DNA of 64,000 bases from Clostridium beijerinckii (GCF_018223745.1 NZ_CP073653.1:5617501-5681500); one strand, 5' to 3'; counted from the first letter of the stretch, positions 53,477-63,597 are shown. Notes: a model not told the origin generated them from the sequence alone. Numbers and translations are program-made.

Positions 53477-53944
53477 CTAAATTGTGTTTTTCTCCATTGA
53501 AATGTTAACCTCAATATTCATATCTCCAACACCCATTTGCACACATACAACTTTATCTGAACTCGCATTTGCAGTAAAGTTTCCATGTACAAGAGTTGGT
53601 GTAGATATATTTATATTAATATCTTCTTTTGAAAAATTAGTTGCTACAGTTGCAGTTAACATATTTGTAAGTTCTGAAATTGCACTTTGAGCCAATTCAT
53701 CAAATTGTTCAACTGGCATTCCCATCATCATTGTAGATGCTATTCGTTTTGCATCATCTAAGCTTAACCCATAAATAACATTACCTTTAATGTCACCTAT
53801 AATACCAACAATAATGACAACTCCAGGACTCTCTATGAATCTACCTCTTAGACTTATTCCCTTTTTCTCTACATCAGGTAACCCTAACTGTGGCAATACA
53901 CTTGCAAAAGAATTTAATATTGGATTTATATAATTGACATCCAT
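53477..53944 (-). CDS. CheX-family CheY-P phosphatase-like protein
   Basis: A 155-residue protein of the CheC/CheX/FliY class. The phosphatase motif ExxN is present in AISELTNMLTATVA, within the usual GxxxGxVxYGLSLDDAKRIAS context (here IGDIKGNVIYGLSLDDAKRIA). Members dephosphorylate CheY-P. It overlaps the upstream receiver-CheC gene by 19 bases, so the two are translationally coupled. No flagellar or other che genes are adjacent. Confidence 0.87.
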   Translation of the reverse strand: MDVNYINPILNSFASVLPQLGLPDVEKKGISLRGRFIESPGVVIIVGIIGDIKGNVIYGLSLDDAKRIASTMMMGMPVEQFDELAQSAISELTNMLTATVATNFSKEDININISTPTLVHGNFTANASSDKVVCVQMGVGDMNIEVNISMEKNTI

Positions 53945-54801
53945 TCTCCTTCACCTCTTCCAAAGCCTATACTAATTGATAAATCTCCGAACTGAGTTTT
54001 TGCATTCGCAGAATAAGTAGTTTCTAATTCTGCTTTCGATATACTAATTGATTCTCCATGGAATGTGGTTGGCGGAGCAACCCTTAATCCAAATATCCTA
54101 TTTCTTTTATTTATCATTGAGCATGCATTTCCTGCCGCCATATTTGTTATCTCAGACATAACATTAAGCATTTCTTCAGTATTCTTTACCTCTCTCTTAA
54201 GCAATGCCTTTCCTATGCTATTAGCAGTTTCAAATGACATATCGAAAATTATTCTTCCTGAATACTTTCCTATAACCCCCATGACAATTGAAATTCCCTT
54301 ACTAATTTTCTCAACATTTTCATTACTTTCATGTGTAATCACCGGCACTGTTTTAGTAAGCTTATTAAAGACATCTAATAGAGCCTCTCTAAACACTGAT
54401 GAATATAGACCTTCCAATTCTAAAAACAATTCTTCATCTGCCATAACTCTATTTATTAATAATGTTAATTCTTCTGCATCTACTGGCTTTTGTGCGTACC
54501 CACATACGTGATTCTTTTTCGCTTTTCTTACTATTTCATCATCCATCATAGAACTAACAATTATAACTTTAATATTAGGATCAATTTTATGTATTTCCCT
54601 TGTACATTCAAATCCATCAGTTCCTGGCATAGTCATATCCATTGTTACTAAATCCGGCTTCATATTTGTAACAACCTCAATAGTTTCCTCTAAGGAACCT
54701 GCTTCACCCACAACATTAAATCCACTTTCTGTCAATAAATCTCTCAATAAAGCAATTTGAAAAGGCGAGTCATCCACTATAACAATATTCACATTTTTCA
54801 T
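53926..54801 (-). CDS. response regulator fused to a CheC/CheX-like phosphatase domain
   Basis: A 291-residue protein. The start is ATG 54801 (MKNVNIVIVDDS) with AGGTGG upstream; the longer frame to 54861 lacks a site. Residues 1-120 form a CheY-like receiver (VDDSPF acid pair, phospho-Asp in TMDMTMPGTDG, Lys in QKPVDAEE). Residues about 150-290 are a CheC/CheX-like domain with SEITNMAAGNAC. A receiver with its own phosphatase domain could control its own lifetime or act as a phosphate sink for chemotaxis. It is coupled to the CheX gene. Confidence 0.88.
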   Translation of the reverse strand: MKNVNIVIVDDSPFQIALLRDLLTESGFNVVGEAGSLEETIEVVTNMKPDLVTMDMTMPGTDGFECTREIHKIDPNIKVIIVSSMMDDEIVRKAKKNHVCGYAQKPVDAEELTLLINRVMADEELFLELEGLYSSVFREALLDVFNKLTKTVPVITHESNENVEKISKGISIVMGVIGKYSGRIIFDMSFETANSIGKALLKREVKNTEEMLNVMSEITNMAAGNACSMINKRNRIFGLRVAPPTTFHGESISISKAELETTYSANAKTQFGDLSISIGFGRGEGEWMSII

Positions 54802-55153
54802 AATTACACCACCTACCCCTTTATTTATAAATACAATCAACCTACCTAACTTTAATATCAATCTGTCTCACAATTCTCCTTCTTAAAATAACCATTAAAT
54901 TTAATATGCTTTGTAAGTTAATCATATTATCATTATATTTTAAATTCTACTAATACTCAACGAAATTTCTACATAATATAATAAATTTATCATATTAATA
55001 CATATTCTAGTTAAGATAAAAATCAGTAAATCACCCTATTTCTTATTTCATATTTATATTATATTTTGAGCTTGTCACTTTCTGTATAATTAATATTCCA
55101 TCCACTATAAATAGCCCTATAAACTATCTTATAGGGCTATTTATATATGCTTA
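54802..55153. terminator. spacer with the pyruvate carboxylase terminator
   Basis: The only structure in this 350-bp gap is the stem AAATAGCCCTATAA (55109-55122) with TTATAGGGCTATTT (55129-55142), 12 bp downstream of the pyc stop. It is probably that gene's terminator, though the U-tract is short. The rest should hold the receiver-CheC promoter; nothing else is evident. Confidence 0.65.
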
Positions 55154-58100
55154 TTATTTAAGTTTTACTAATAATTCACCTGTTTTAACTTGTTGTCCTT
55201 CACTTACTAAAACAGATTCAATAGTTCCTGCACTAGATGCAACAATATTTGTTTCCATCTTCATTGCTTCTACCACAAGTAAACTATCTCCTTCTTTTAC
55301 ACCGTCTCCTTCTTTTACAAGCACCTTGATTATGGTTCCTGGGATACTAGCTCCAACTTCTAGCTTATTATCAGGATCAGCCATCTTAGATGAATCATCC
55401 TTACCTGAATTACTGATAATTCTCTCAGTTTTATCTTTTATTTTAATTTCTCTTCTATTTCCATTGATTTCGAAATCTAAGGTTCTATTTCCTTCAGCAT
55501 CAAGATCTCCGATTTTAACCAGTTGGACAATCATGGTCTTTCCTTCTGCTATTTCAATTTCACTGGTTTCTCCCTCTGCAAGTCCATGGAAGAATACATC
55601 ACTGCCCATACGGCTTACGTCACCGTACTCTAATATAGATTTTATATATGCTTCAAATACATCTGGATATAATGCATAACTTATTACGTCTTTTTTGCAT
55701 GGTGTGAACTTATACTTTTCTTTTAAGTATGTTTCAATCTTTCCAAAGTCTTCTGGTGGCAATAATTCACCTGGTCTAACAGTTATAGCCTCTTCTCCTT
55801 TTAATACAATTTCTTGTAAATCCTTAGGGAAACCGCCTTCTGGCTGACCCATCATTCCTTTGAAATATGAAACTACAGAATCTGGAAAGGCCATATTCTT
55901 AGCTTTTTCAACTATATTTTCAGGAGTTAAATCATTCTTAACCATGAAGATAGCTAAATCTCCAACCATTTTTGATGATGGAGTAACCTTGATTATGTCT
56001 CCAAGCATATCATTTACATCTTTATACATGTATTTTACATCATTAAATCTATGTCCAAGACCAAAGCTCTCAACTTGTGGCTTTAAGTTTGAATATTGTC
56101 CACCAGGTATTTCAAATTTATAAATTTCAGCACTTCCTGATTTTAAGTCTGATTCAAACTGGCTGTATACTGGTCTTACTGTATCCCAATAATCAGATAT
56201 CTTTTGAATTCCGCTTAAATTAATACCTGTATCTCTATCTGTATTACGAAGAGCAGCAACAACTGAGTTTAAAGCCGGCTGACTTGTAAGTCCTGACATT
56301 CCATTGAAAGTTGTATCAACAATATCAACTCCTGCATCTGCTGCCATTAATACTGTAGCAACACCATTACCAGTAGTATCATGAGTATGAAGATGAATAG
56401 GGATCGAAACTTCATTCTTTAATGCAGTTATAAGCTTCTTAGCTGCATAAGGTTTAAGTAGTGCTGACATATCCTTTATTGCAAGAATATGAGCTCCCAT
56501 TTTTTCAATTTCCTTAGCTTTATTTACATAGTACTCTAAGCTATATTTATCTCTTTTTTCATCTAAAATATCTCCAGTATAGCATAATGCTACTTCAGCT
56601 ACCTTATTGCATTTTAATACTTCCTCTAAAGATACCTCTATGCCCTTTAACCAGTTAAGAGAATCAAAAATTCTAAATACATCTATTCCGCTGTCAGCTG
56701 ATTCTTTTATAAATTCTCTTATAACATTATCTGGATAATTCTTATAACCTACACCATTTGCTCCTCTAACAAGCATTTGGAACATTACGTTTGGAATTCT
56801 CTTTCTTAACGATTCAAGTCTCTTCCATGGAGATTCCTTTAAGAATCTATAAGCAGTATCAAAAGTAGCTCCTCCCCACATTTCAAGTGAGAATAAATCA
56901 TTTCCAAAAACTGCTGTTGCCTTTGCAATATTCTTCATGTCCTGGGTTCTAACACGAGTAGCCATTAAAGACTGCTGAGCATCTCTCATAGTTGTGTCTG
57001 TAAGAAGCAGCTTATTTTGATTTTTTATCCATTTAACTACACCTTCTGGACCTTCTGCATCTAAAATCTGCTTAGTTCCGCTTAAGCCTTCTAAAGATGC
57101 TATAGCTGGAATATCTGGCACGTCATATTCTTTCTTAGTACCCTTAGTTTCATTTACGATCTTTTCACCAATGAACTTTAATACTCTGTATTCTTCATCA
57201 CTTCTAGGCCTTATATCAAATAATTGTGGATTATTTGATATAAAGTTAGTATCACATTCACCTTTTTTGAAGGTTTCATTATTTAACACATTAATTAAAA
57301 AGTCTACATTAGTTTTAACCCCTGAAATTGTAAGCTCCTTGATTGCACGTATGGATTTTCTAACAGCATCATCAAAAGTTCTTGCATATGCAGTACTCTT
57401 TACAAGTAAACTGTCATAATATGGGCTTATTACTGCGCCACTATATCCATTTCCTCCATCAAGTCTGATACCAAAACCTGATCCTGTTCTGTAAACATCA
57501 ATTTTACCTGTGTCTGGTGAAAAATTATTTGCAGGATCTTCTGTAGTTATTCTACATTGGATTGCATATCCTCTTGGCTGTATATCGTCTTGAGAGTGTA
57601 TACCTACTTCTGCAGAGCCTAACTCATAGCCTTCTGCTATTAAAATCTGGCTTTGAACTATATCAATTCCAGTGACCATTTCAGTAATTGTATGTTCAAC
57701 CTGGATTCTTGGATTCATTTCTATAAAGTAATGATTTCCGTGCATATCAACTAAGAACTCTAGAGTTCCTGCACTTCTATAACCTACAGATTTAGCTATT
57801 TTAAGTGCATCTACGCAGATTTCTTCTCTTTTTTCTTGTGTTAATGATAATGCTGGAGCAATTTCGATAACCTTTTGGTGTCTTCTTTGAATAGAGCAGT
57901 CTCTTTCATAAAGATGTACTATGTTACCATACTTATCTCCAAGCACTTGTATTTCAATATGCTTTGGTCCTTCTATATATTTCTCAATGAACATATCATC
58001 ATTACCAAAAGCTTTTTTTGCTTCATTCTTAGCATTTCTAAAAGAAGGTAGAAGCTCATTTTCGCTTCTTACTATTCTCATTCCTCTACCACCACCACCG

Positions 58101-58594
58101 GCAGCAGCTTTTATCATTACAGGAAAACCACATATTTTTGCAATTTCAATTGCTTCTTCTTCAGAAGATATAGGTTTTTCTACCCCTGGTATTACTGGAA
58201 CGCCAACTTCTTTAGCTACTATTTTTGATTTAATTTTATCCCCCAATTTTTCCATCATTTCCGATTTTGGACCTATGAATTCTATACCAGCTTCTTCACA
58301 TCTTCTAGCAAAGTCTGGATTTTCAGATAAAAATCCATATCCTGGATGGATAGCGTCTACATGTTTTTTTAATGCAAGATTTATTATTTCGTCAATGTTT
58401 AAATAAGCTTCAACTGGCCCCTTATTCTTTCCAATTTGATATGCTTCATGAGCCTTAGTTCTAAAAAGAGCAAACTTATCTTCTTCTGTGTATATAGCCA
58501 CAGTTCTTATTCCAAGTTCATGACAAGCTCTGAAAATTCTTATTGCTATTTCGCCTCTGTTTGCAACCAGTACTCTTTTAAATTTTTTCCCCAA
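55154..58594 (-). CDS. pyc: pyruvate carboxylase
   Basis: A full-length 1146-residue biotin enzyme that carboxylates pyruvate to oxaloacetate. Residues about 1-450 are biotin carboxylase (VLVANRGEIAIRIFRACHEL; ATP loop AAAGGGGRGMR; ERDCSIQRRHQK). About 530-830 are the carboxyltransferase (TDTTMRDAQQSLMATR, metal-site HLHTHDTTGNG). A tetramerisation region follows, and the C-terminus is the biotinyl domain with EAMKMET (biotin-accepting Lys1112). It replenishes the C4 pool in fermentative metabolism. The gene is monocistronic with TTGGGG before ATG 58594. Confidence 0.97.
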   Translation of the reverse strand: MGKKFKRVLVANRGEIAIRIFRACHELGIRTVAIYTEEDKFALFRTKAHEAYQIGKNKGPVEAYLNIDEIINLALKKHVDAIHPGYGFLSENPDFARRCEEAGIEFIGPKSEMMEKLGDKIKSKIVAKEVGVPVIPGVEKPISSEEEAIEIAKICGFPVMIKAAAGGGGRGMRIVRSENELLPSFRNAKNEAKKAFGNDDMFIEKYIEGPKHIEIQVLGDKYGNIVHLYERDCSIQRRHQKVIEIAPALSLTQEKREEICVDALKIAKSVGYRSAGTLEFLVDMHGNHYFIEMNPRIQVEHTITEMVTGIDIVQSQILIAEGYELGSAEVGIHSQDDIQPRGYAIQCRITTEDPANNFSPDTGKIDVYRTGSGFGIRLDGGNGYSGAVISPYYDSLLVKSTAYARTFDDAVRKSIRAIKELTISGVKTNVDFLINVLNNETFKKGECDTNFISNNPQLFDIRPRSDEEYRVLKFIGEKIVNETKGTKKEYDVPDIPAIASLEGLSGTKQILDAEGPEGVVKWIKNQNKLLLTDTTMRDAQQSLMATRVRTQDMKNIAKATAVFGNDLFSLEMWGGATFDTAYRFLKESPWKRLESLRKRIPNVMFQMLVRGANGVGYKNYPDNVIREFIKESADSGIDVFRIFDSLNWLKGIEVSLEEVLKCNKVAEVALCYTGDILDEKRDKYSLEYYVNKAKEIEKMGAHILAIKDMSALLKPYAAKKLITALKNEVSIPIHLHTHDTTGNGVATVLMAADAGVDIVDTTFNGMSGLTSQPALNSVVAALRNTDRDTGINLSGIQKISDYWDTVRPVYSQFESDLKSGSAEIYKFEIPGGQYSNLKPQVESFGLGHRFNDVKYMYKDVNDMLGDIIKVTPSSKMVGDLAIFMVKNDLTPENIVEKAKNMAFPDSVVSYFKGMMGQPEGGFPKDLQEIVLKGEEAITVRPGELLPPEDFGKIETYLKEKYKFTPCKKDVISYALYPDVFEAYIKSILEYGDVSRMGSDVFFHGLAEGETSEIEIAEGKTMIVQLVKIGDLDAEGNRTLDFEINGNRREIKIKDKTERIISNSGKDDSSKMADPDNKLEVGASIPGTIIKVLVKEGDGVKEGDSLLVVEAMKMETNIVASSAGTIESVLVSEGQQVKTGELLVKLK

Positions 58595-58903
58595 TTAAAA
58601 TACAACTCCTTCAATGCTTATTATTTTTATTTCATATGAATTATCTTTTAATGCATGTGTTAGTTGTTAGAAACCAATTATGCAATTTTTATAACTCATA
58701 AGTTGTCATAATACAAATTTTGTTCATTAAAAAATTAATATATTGATTATAACATATTTGACGTTAAATGATACATATTATTTATCTTTTCTATGAATCT
58801 TTACATAATTCTCACTATGCCTGCAAGCTATTTTTTTTCACAAATATGAAATATAAAAAAATTTTTCTTTCATTTTTCTGTATTTATACACCATCTCATT
58901 TAT
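58595..58903. other. gene-free spacer between mscL and pyc
   Basis: This 309-bp, extremely AT-rich interval must include the pyc promoter and the mscL terminator. I see no ORF, no stable hairpin with a U-tract and no repeat. Confidence 0.5.
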
Positions 58904-59344
58904 CTAATTTTCTTTCAATTCTGACGTACAATTAGGACATCTTGTTGCCTGCGAATTAATTTCGGTGTAGCAGTATTTACATTTTTTCTTATCAGGAACA
59001 ATATTCTCTCCCTTTTTCTTAGTAAGTTTGCTTATTTGCTGTATAATAATAAAAATTGAGAATGCTACAATCAGAAAATCTATTATGTTATTTATAAATA
59101 TTCCATAGTTAACTGTAGCCACTCCTGCATCTTTAGCTTCTTGAACAGTTTTAAAATTTCCACTTCCTAAAGTAAAGAATAAATTAGAGAAATCAACTCT
59201 TCCCATCAATAAGCCAACTAGTGGCATTATAATATCATTAACTAAAGATGTAACAATTTTGCTAAAAGCTCCACCAATAACAACACCTATCGCTAGACTA
59301 ACCATGTTTCCTTTCATAGCAAATTCTTTGAATTCCTTAAACAT
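58904..59344 (-). CDS. mscL: large-conductance mechanosensitive channel with C-terminal zinc ribbon
   Basis: A 146-residue MscL. The start is ATG 59344 (MFKEFKEFAMKGNMVSLAIG) with AAAAAGGAGAATAAAA upstream; the frame to 59398 adds a spurious extension. The first helix AIGVVIGGAFSKIVTSLVNDIIMP with its Gly-rich pore and the second helix NNIIDFLIVAFSIFIIIQQ are clear. The C-terminal helix is replaced or extended by CKYCYTEINSQATRCPNC, a Cys4 zinc-ribbon module. MscL releases solutes on osmotic downshock. Confidence 0.93.
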   Translation of the reverse strand: MFKEFKEFAMKGNMVSLAIGVVIGGAFSKIVTSLVNDIIMPLVGLLMGRVDFSNLFFTLGSGNFKTVQEAKDAGVATVNYGIFINNIIDFLIVAFSIFIIIQQISKLTKKKGENIVPDKKKCKYCYTEINSQATRCPNCTSELKEN

Positions 59345-59571
59345 TTTTATTCTCCTTTTTCTTGCTTTATTGTTTAAATGCGTAACTGCATTAAACATAG
59401 ACTAATCATTCATAACTTATTTTATTATCTGTGACTTTAAATTTTTTATTCTTGTGAATTATTTTATATTCATTAATTAATAAACACGTGTATTATCGTG
59501 GAAATTATACCTTTCTACTTCTATTCTTTATCATCTATGTATTGATTTCAGGCTATTAAAACTTAAATATA

Positions 59572-59630
59572 ACAAAAAAAAGAAATGTAATAATACCCAG
59601 TTTCTACAAACCACATATTCTTACATTTCT
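59572..59630 (-). terminator. intrinsic terminator of the sensor operon
   Basis: AGAAATGTAA (59581-59590) pairs with TTACATTTCT (59621-59630), and on the minus strand an eight-T run follows. It lies about 25 bp downstream of the response-regulator stop. Confidence 0.85.
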
Positions 59631-59656
59631 ACTCATATCCCTATACTCTTGTAAAT

Positions 59657-60460
59657 TCATAGCTTTTGTTTTTTATATTCTTTGATTGATAGACCAGTAC
59701 ACTTCTTAAACCAATTACTAAAATAGTTAGGATCATCGATACCAATTTTTTTTGAAATTTCATAAGCCTTCGCATTTGGGTTCTTAAGCATTTCAGTAAC
59801 TATCTTTACTTTAGTATTTACAATATATTCTGAAAAAGTCTCATCAGTTTTTTCCTTAAATATTCTGCTTAGGTAACTTGGATTAACATAAAAATATTCA
59901 GCTACCAGTTTTAAAGATAAATCTCGATTAGATATATTTTTCACTATAAATTTTTTAATTTGTTCTATACTTAAATTTTTATCCTCAGTTTCATTTGCAT
60001 CATTTAGATTTATTATATTATTATATACAACCATTTTTTCCTTAATATCACTGTATTCCTTCTTCTTTAGATATTCATCTTGAATCTCGTCTTTTAGCTT
60101 TAAAACTGAATTTCTTAATTCATCTTCATCTATAGGTTTAAGAATAAAATCATTCACACCAATCTTTATACTTCTTTTAGCATATTCAAATTCATTGTAA
60201 CCTGTAATTACAATAACTTTTATATCTGGATACCTTTCTAATATGCTTTTGCTCATATCCAATCCATCTGTTACAGGCATATTTATATCTGTTAAAATAA
60301 TATCTGGCTTTTCTTTATTTATTAGATTTAATCCCTCAACCGCATTAGAAGCTTCAGCTACTATCTCCATGCCAATTTCATTCCAATCAATGCAATTTTT
60401 TATTAGATCCCTTATAAGATGTTCATCATCAATTATCATAACTTTTATAATGCTATCCAT
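59657..60460 (-). CDS. YesN-type response regulator with AraC DNA-binding domain
   Basis: A 267-residue regulator starting at ATG 60460; the GTG at 60472 abuts the AAAGGGAA site. Residues about 1-120 are a receiver (MIIDDEHLIRD, phospho-Asp in ILTDINMPVTDG, Lys in LKPIDEDEL). About 165-267 form an AraC helix-turn-helix pair (LKLVAEYFYVNPSYLSRIFK, AYEISKKIGIDDPNYFSNWFKK). It is the output partner of the histidine kinase just upstream and likely activates sugar-transport or hydrolase genes outside this window. Confidence 0.92.
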   Translation of the reverse strand: MDSIIKVMIIDDEHLIRDLIKNCIDWNEIGMEIVAEASNAVEGLNLINKEKPDIILTDINMPVTDGLDMSKSILERYPDIKVIVITGYNEFEYAKRSIKIGVNDFILKPIDEDELRNSVLKLKDEIQDEYLKKKEYSDIKEKMVVYNNIINLNDANETEDKNLSIEQIKKFIVKNISNRDLSLKLVAEYFYVNPSYLSRIFKEKTDETFSEYIVNTKVKIVTEMLKNPNAKAYEISKKIGIDDPNYFSNWFKKCTGLSIKEYKKQKL

Positions 60461-60504
60461 AAAATAATCCACTTCCCTTTAGAATATTCGTTAGAAAACT
60501 TAAT

Positions 60505-62265
60505 CTATTTCTTAATTCTAGGCATCTTAATAGTTATTCTGGTACCAACATTTTTCTTGCTTTCAACAATAAATTCGTGCTCTTCTCCATAGAAAACTCT
60601 TAATCTTTCCTTTGTAGTTCTTACTCCAATGCCAGTAGTTTTATTTTCGTTTATATTGCTAACTTGTGATTCATCCATGCCATTCCCATTATCTTCCAAA
60701 ATTAATATAACTTTTTCTTCCTCTTGAAAGGTAGATATTCTTATCTTTCCTTTATTCTTGCTGCTTCTAATTCCATGATAAATAGCATTTTCAACTAGCG
60801 GTTGTAATACTAATTTTATTATCTTAAAATCGTCGCATCGTGGATCTAAATCATATTCAACCTCAAACATATCCTCATATCTTATATTTTGAATTATCAG
60901 ATAGCTTTTTACCGTATTTATTTCTTCTTTTACAGTAATAATATCTTTTCCATTATTTAAGCTTGTTCTATAGAATTTACCCAAGGCTTTTATCATTTCA
61001 TATATTGTTTTATTTTTTCCGAGTAGAGCTAAAGAATTAATAGTATCAAACGTATTGTATAGAAAGTGAGGCTTTATTTGTGACATTAACAAATTCAATT
61101 CATTTTGCCTTTTTATCTTTTCATCTTTACGTATTTTATCCAAAAGTAAATTAATTTGAGAAATTGCAATATTATATCCCTTTTTTAATTCTCCTACTTC
61201 ATCATTGTACGTTTTTATATTAACAATATTAAACTCTCCACTTTGAATCCCCTTCATTGATTCACTAAGCTTCTTTAAAGGCATTGTTATAAATTTAGAT
61301 ATTATTATAGACCCAATAATAATTAGTAGGAAATTTATTATACTAAAACACAAAAGAAAATAATTAGTATACTTTGTTTGCTCTGGAGATTCATTGTATT
61401 CTGCTACAGTCGTCAGATTCCAGTTATAGTCTGAATTTTTAAGATTTGATATTATATAATCCTTATCTTGTATTTTTTCCTCTAAAAAAAACACTTTTGA
61501 TTTAGAATCATTATAATTTTTTATTCTACTTAGTATTTTAGAATCAACCTCCGAACCTGTTATCAATTCATCTTTATCATTCTTTATAATAAGTCTTGTT
61601 CCATATTGATTATTTAGCTTCAAACTTAAATTATAGAACGCATTCTCATTCATGTTTATAATTATCAAGCCAATTTTTTCACCAGTATTTATATCATTTA
61701 TTTCTCTTATTAAGGATACATAATTATTACCATAACCCTCAAAAAATCCTCCGCCATTTAATCTTAATATATATTTACCCTTACCCTCTAATAATTCATT
61801 ATACCATTCAGAATTTTTAATCTTATCCATCTGAAAATCCTTATAAAAGACATTTTCAGAATAATACTTATTGCCATAGTTATCTAATACATATATTGAA
61901 GATATATTAGAGCTAAAATTAGTGAATTGTATCAGATAATTACTAATATTATCATAGGCAGTCCCTTCTTTCTGAACTCTCTTTAATGTATTTTGAACAT
62001 TGTCACTTGATATAATCATCTTTGAGACGTTATTAACATTATCAATTATCATGCTCGTATTAGTTTCTGCACTTTCCAAAACCTCAACTGAACTTTGTTT
62101 CATCTTCTCTATATTATAAATAGAATTTATTTTCTTATATGCAAAGGTAAGTATGACTGTTGAAAGCACAAAAATTATTGAAAAATATACAATAATCTTT
62201 ATACTTATTTTTGAATTTAAATATTTATCCTTCAAATTCTTTAATATAAAAAATTTATTATACAT
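60505..62265 (-). CDS. YesM/LytS-type sensor histidine kinase
   Basis: A 586-residue membrane kinase. A first membrane helix (about 20-43) and an extracellular Cache-like sensor (about 45-295) precede the second helix (about 300-322) and a HAMP segment. The His_kinase domain follows with LMSQIKPHFLYNTFDTI (phospho-His near 395). The C-terminal ATPase has LQPLVENAIYHGI and DNGNGMD; TGIGVRTTKERL forms the G-box. It lies 15 bp downstream of the sugar-binding protein gene and 32 bp upstream of the regulator start codon. Confidence 0.92.
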   Translation of the reverse strand: MYNKFFILKNLKDKYLNSKISIKIIVYFSIIFVLSTVILTFAYKKINSIYNIEKMKQSSVEVLESAETNTSMIIDNVNNVSKMIISSDNVQNTLKRVQKEGTAYDNISNYLIQFTNFSSNISSIYVLDNYGNKYYSENVFYKDFQMDKIKNSEWYNELLEGKGKYILRLNGGGFFEGYGNNYVSLIREINDINTGEKIGLIIINMNENAFYNLSLKLNNQYGTRLIIKNDKDELITGSEVDSKILSRIKNYNDSKSKVFFLEEKIQDKDYIISNLKNSDYNWNLTTVAEYNESPEQTKYTNYFLLCFSIINFLLIIIGSIIISKFITMPLKKLSESMKGIQSGEFNIVNIKTYNDEVGELKKGYNIAISQINLLLDKIRKDEKIKRQNELNLLMSQIKPHFLYNTFDTINSLALLGKNKTIYEMIKALGKFYRTSLNNGKDIITVKEEINTVKSYLIIQNIRYEDMFEVEYDLDPRCDDFKIIKLVLQPLVENAIYHGIRSSKNKGKIRISTFQEEEKVILILEDNGNGMDESQVSNINENKTTGIGVRTTKERLRVFYGEEHEFIVESKKNVGTRITIKMPRIKK

Positions 62266-62280
62266 TTAATCATATCCTCA

Positions 62281-63597
62281 TCATTCTATTTTCACCATTT
62301 CCTTTGTGAAGTCTTCAGGACTTATTTGTCCTTTAAATAGCTTACTAACTAGCTCCTTCTCTCTGTTTCCCTTTTCTTCTCCCAAGTAAATATCCCCATA
62401 TAAGCTATATGATGCATTCTCTGTTAATGTCTCTAATTCCTTAGATAATTTATTTACATTGCTCTTATCATCAGTGTATTTCCACGCTGGAAGCCCTGAA
62501 CCAAATTCAAAATATCTTTTTGATATTCTTTCAGCTATAAATTTTGCCGCATCAACAGCTTCTTTTTTATATTTTGTATTATTACTTACCATTAAGTGAT
62601 CCACTGCTCCACCCAAAAATTCTTTATCATTCCCATCTCCCTCTTTAACTACCGGGAATTTCTTAACGATTACATTATCCTTTATAGACGGATCCATATT
62701 CCCTATCTCACCAATGAACCAGTTTCCTGTATAATACATAGGAATTTTTCCTTGTTTAAATAAGATCTCAGATTCATCTCTTGTAAGCTCCATATTTGAT
62801 TCATTAAAAGCTTTTGAATCTACTAATTCCTTTAATCTATATGCAGCTTTTAATATTGTATCACTTTTATTAGCACCTACATGCGGATCACTGACTCCAC
62901 CTATTCCACCTTCCCGTAAAGCTAAGATATCATAATAGAGAATTCCTGTCCAATTGTCTTTTTCGCCTACTAAAAGAGGTGTTATACCTTTATTCCTAAA
63001 AGCTTTTACTGCATCTAGGAATTCATCATAATTTTCTGGTACTTTAATATTTGCTTGTGAAAAGAGCTTTGTATTACAATAAAATGTTCCAACTGATAAA
63101 GTCATTGGTAATCCATATATGTTGTTATTATAGGTTACATTATTAAGCATATCTTTATTAATCTTATCTTTTGTATCTTCATCTATATATTCATTAAGAT
63201 TTAATACCTTTCCAGATTCTATGAATGGCTTACTAAAGCCACCTCCCCAAGAATAAAATATATCAGGTAACTCGTTTACAGCAAATGCTGTCTTTATTTT
63301 TGCTTTATATCTTTCATTTTCTACAGCCTCAACTTTAATTTGGACATTAGGATTAGCCTTATTCCATTCTTCCACCGTATCCTGAATTATCCTTCCATTA
63401 GCATCCATTGTAGTTTGTGACCATATATGCCACATTGTTAATGTTATTTTTTCTTTATTTTCTGTGTCATTTTTTTTATCTAAAGAACAGCCATTTAAAC
63501 TAACTAAAAATATTAAAATTATAGGAAATAAAATTACTTTTTTAATAATTATCCCTCCCCAAAAAAACTGATAATTAGGTCGATGATGATCAATCAT
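62281..63597 (-). CDS. family 1 extracellular solute (sugar)-binding lipoprotein
   Basis: A 438-codon frame with a signal peptide and lipobox SLNGC (Cys37). The mature protein shows SBP_bac_1 features: KITLTMWHIWSQTT, then VEEWNKANPNVQIKVEAVEN, and MYYTGNWFIGEIGNMDP. ATG 63597 has AAGGAAGG 9 bases upstream and gives a 17-residue polar leader before the hydrophobic core. A second GGGGAGGG lies just before a run of ATA/ATT codons at the start of the conventional signal peptide, so a non-AUG internal start is possible. No permease or ATPase genes are adjacent; it sits upstream of a kinase/regulator pair and probably presents sugar to the kinase. Confidence 0.88.
   Translation of the reverse strand: MIDHHRPNYQFFWGGIIIKKVILFPIILIFLVSLNGCSLDKKNDTENKEKITLTMWHIWSQTTMDANGRIIQDTVEEWNKANPNVQIKVEAVENERYKAKIKTAFAVNELPDIFYSWGGGFSKPFIESGKVLNLNEYIDEDTKDKINKDMLNNVTYNNNIYGLPMTLSVGTFYCNTKLFSQANIKVPENYDEFLDAVKAFRNKGITPLLVGEKDNWTGILYYDILALREGGIGGVSDPHVGANKSDTILKAAYRLKELVDSKAFNESNMELTRDESEILFKQGKIPMYYTGNWFIGEIGNMDPSIKDNVIVKKFPVVKEGDGNDKEFLGGAVDHLMVSNNTKYKKEAVDAAKFIAERISKRYFEFGSGLPAWKYTDDKSNVNKLSKELETLTENASYSLYGDIYLGEEKGNREKELVSKLFKGQISPEDFTKEMVKIE

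Noticed and set aside
57921..58406. 161-codon plus-strand frame opposite pyruvate carboxylase
   Set aside because: Antisense to a highly conserved coding region, no initiation signal and no recognisable family.
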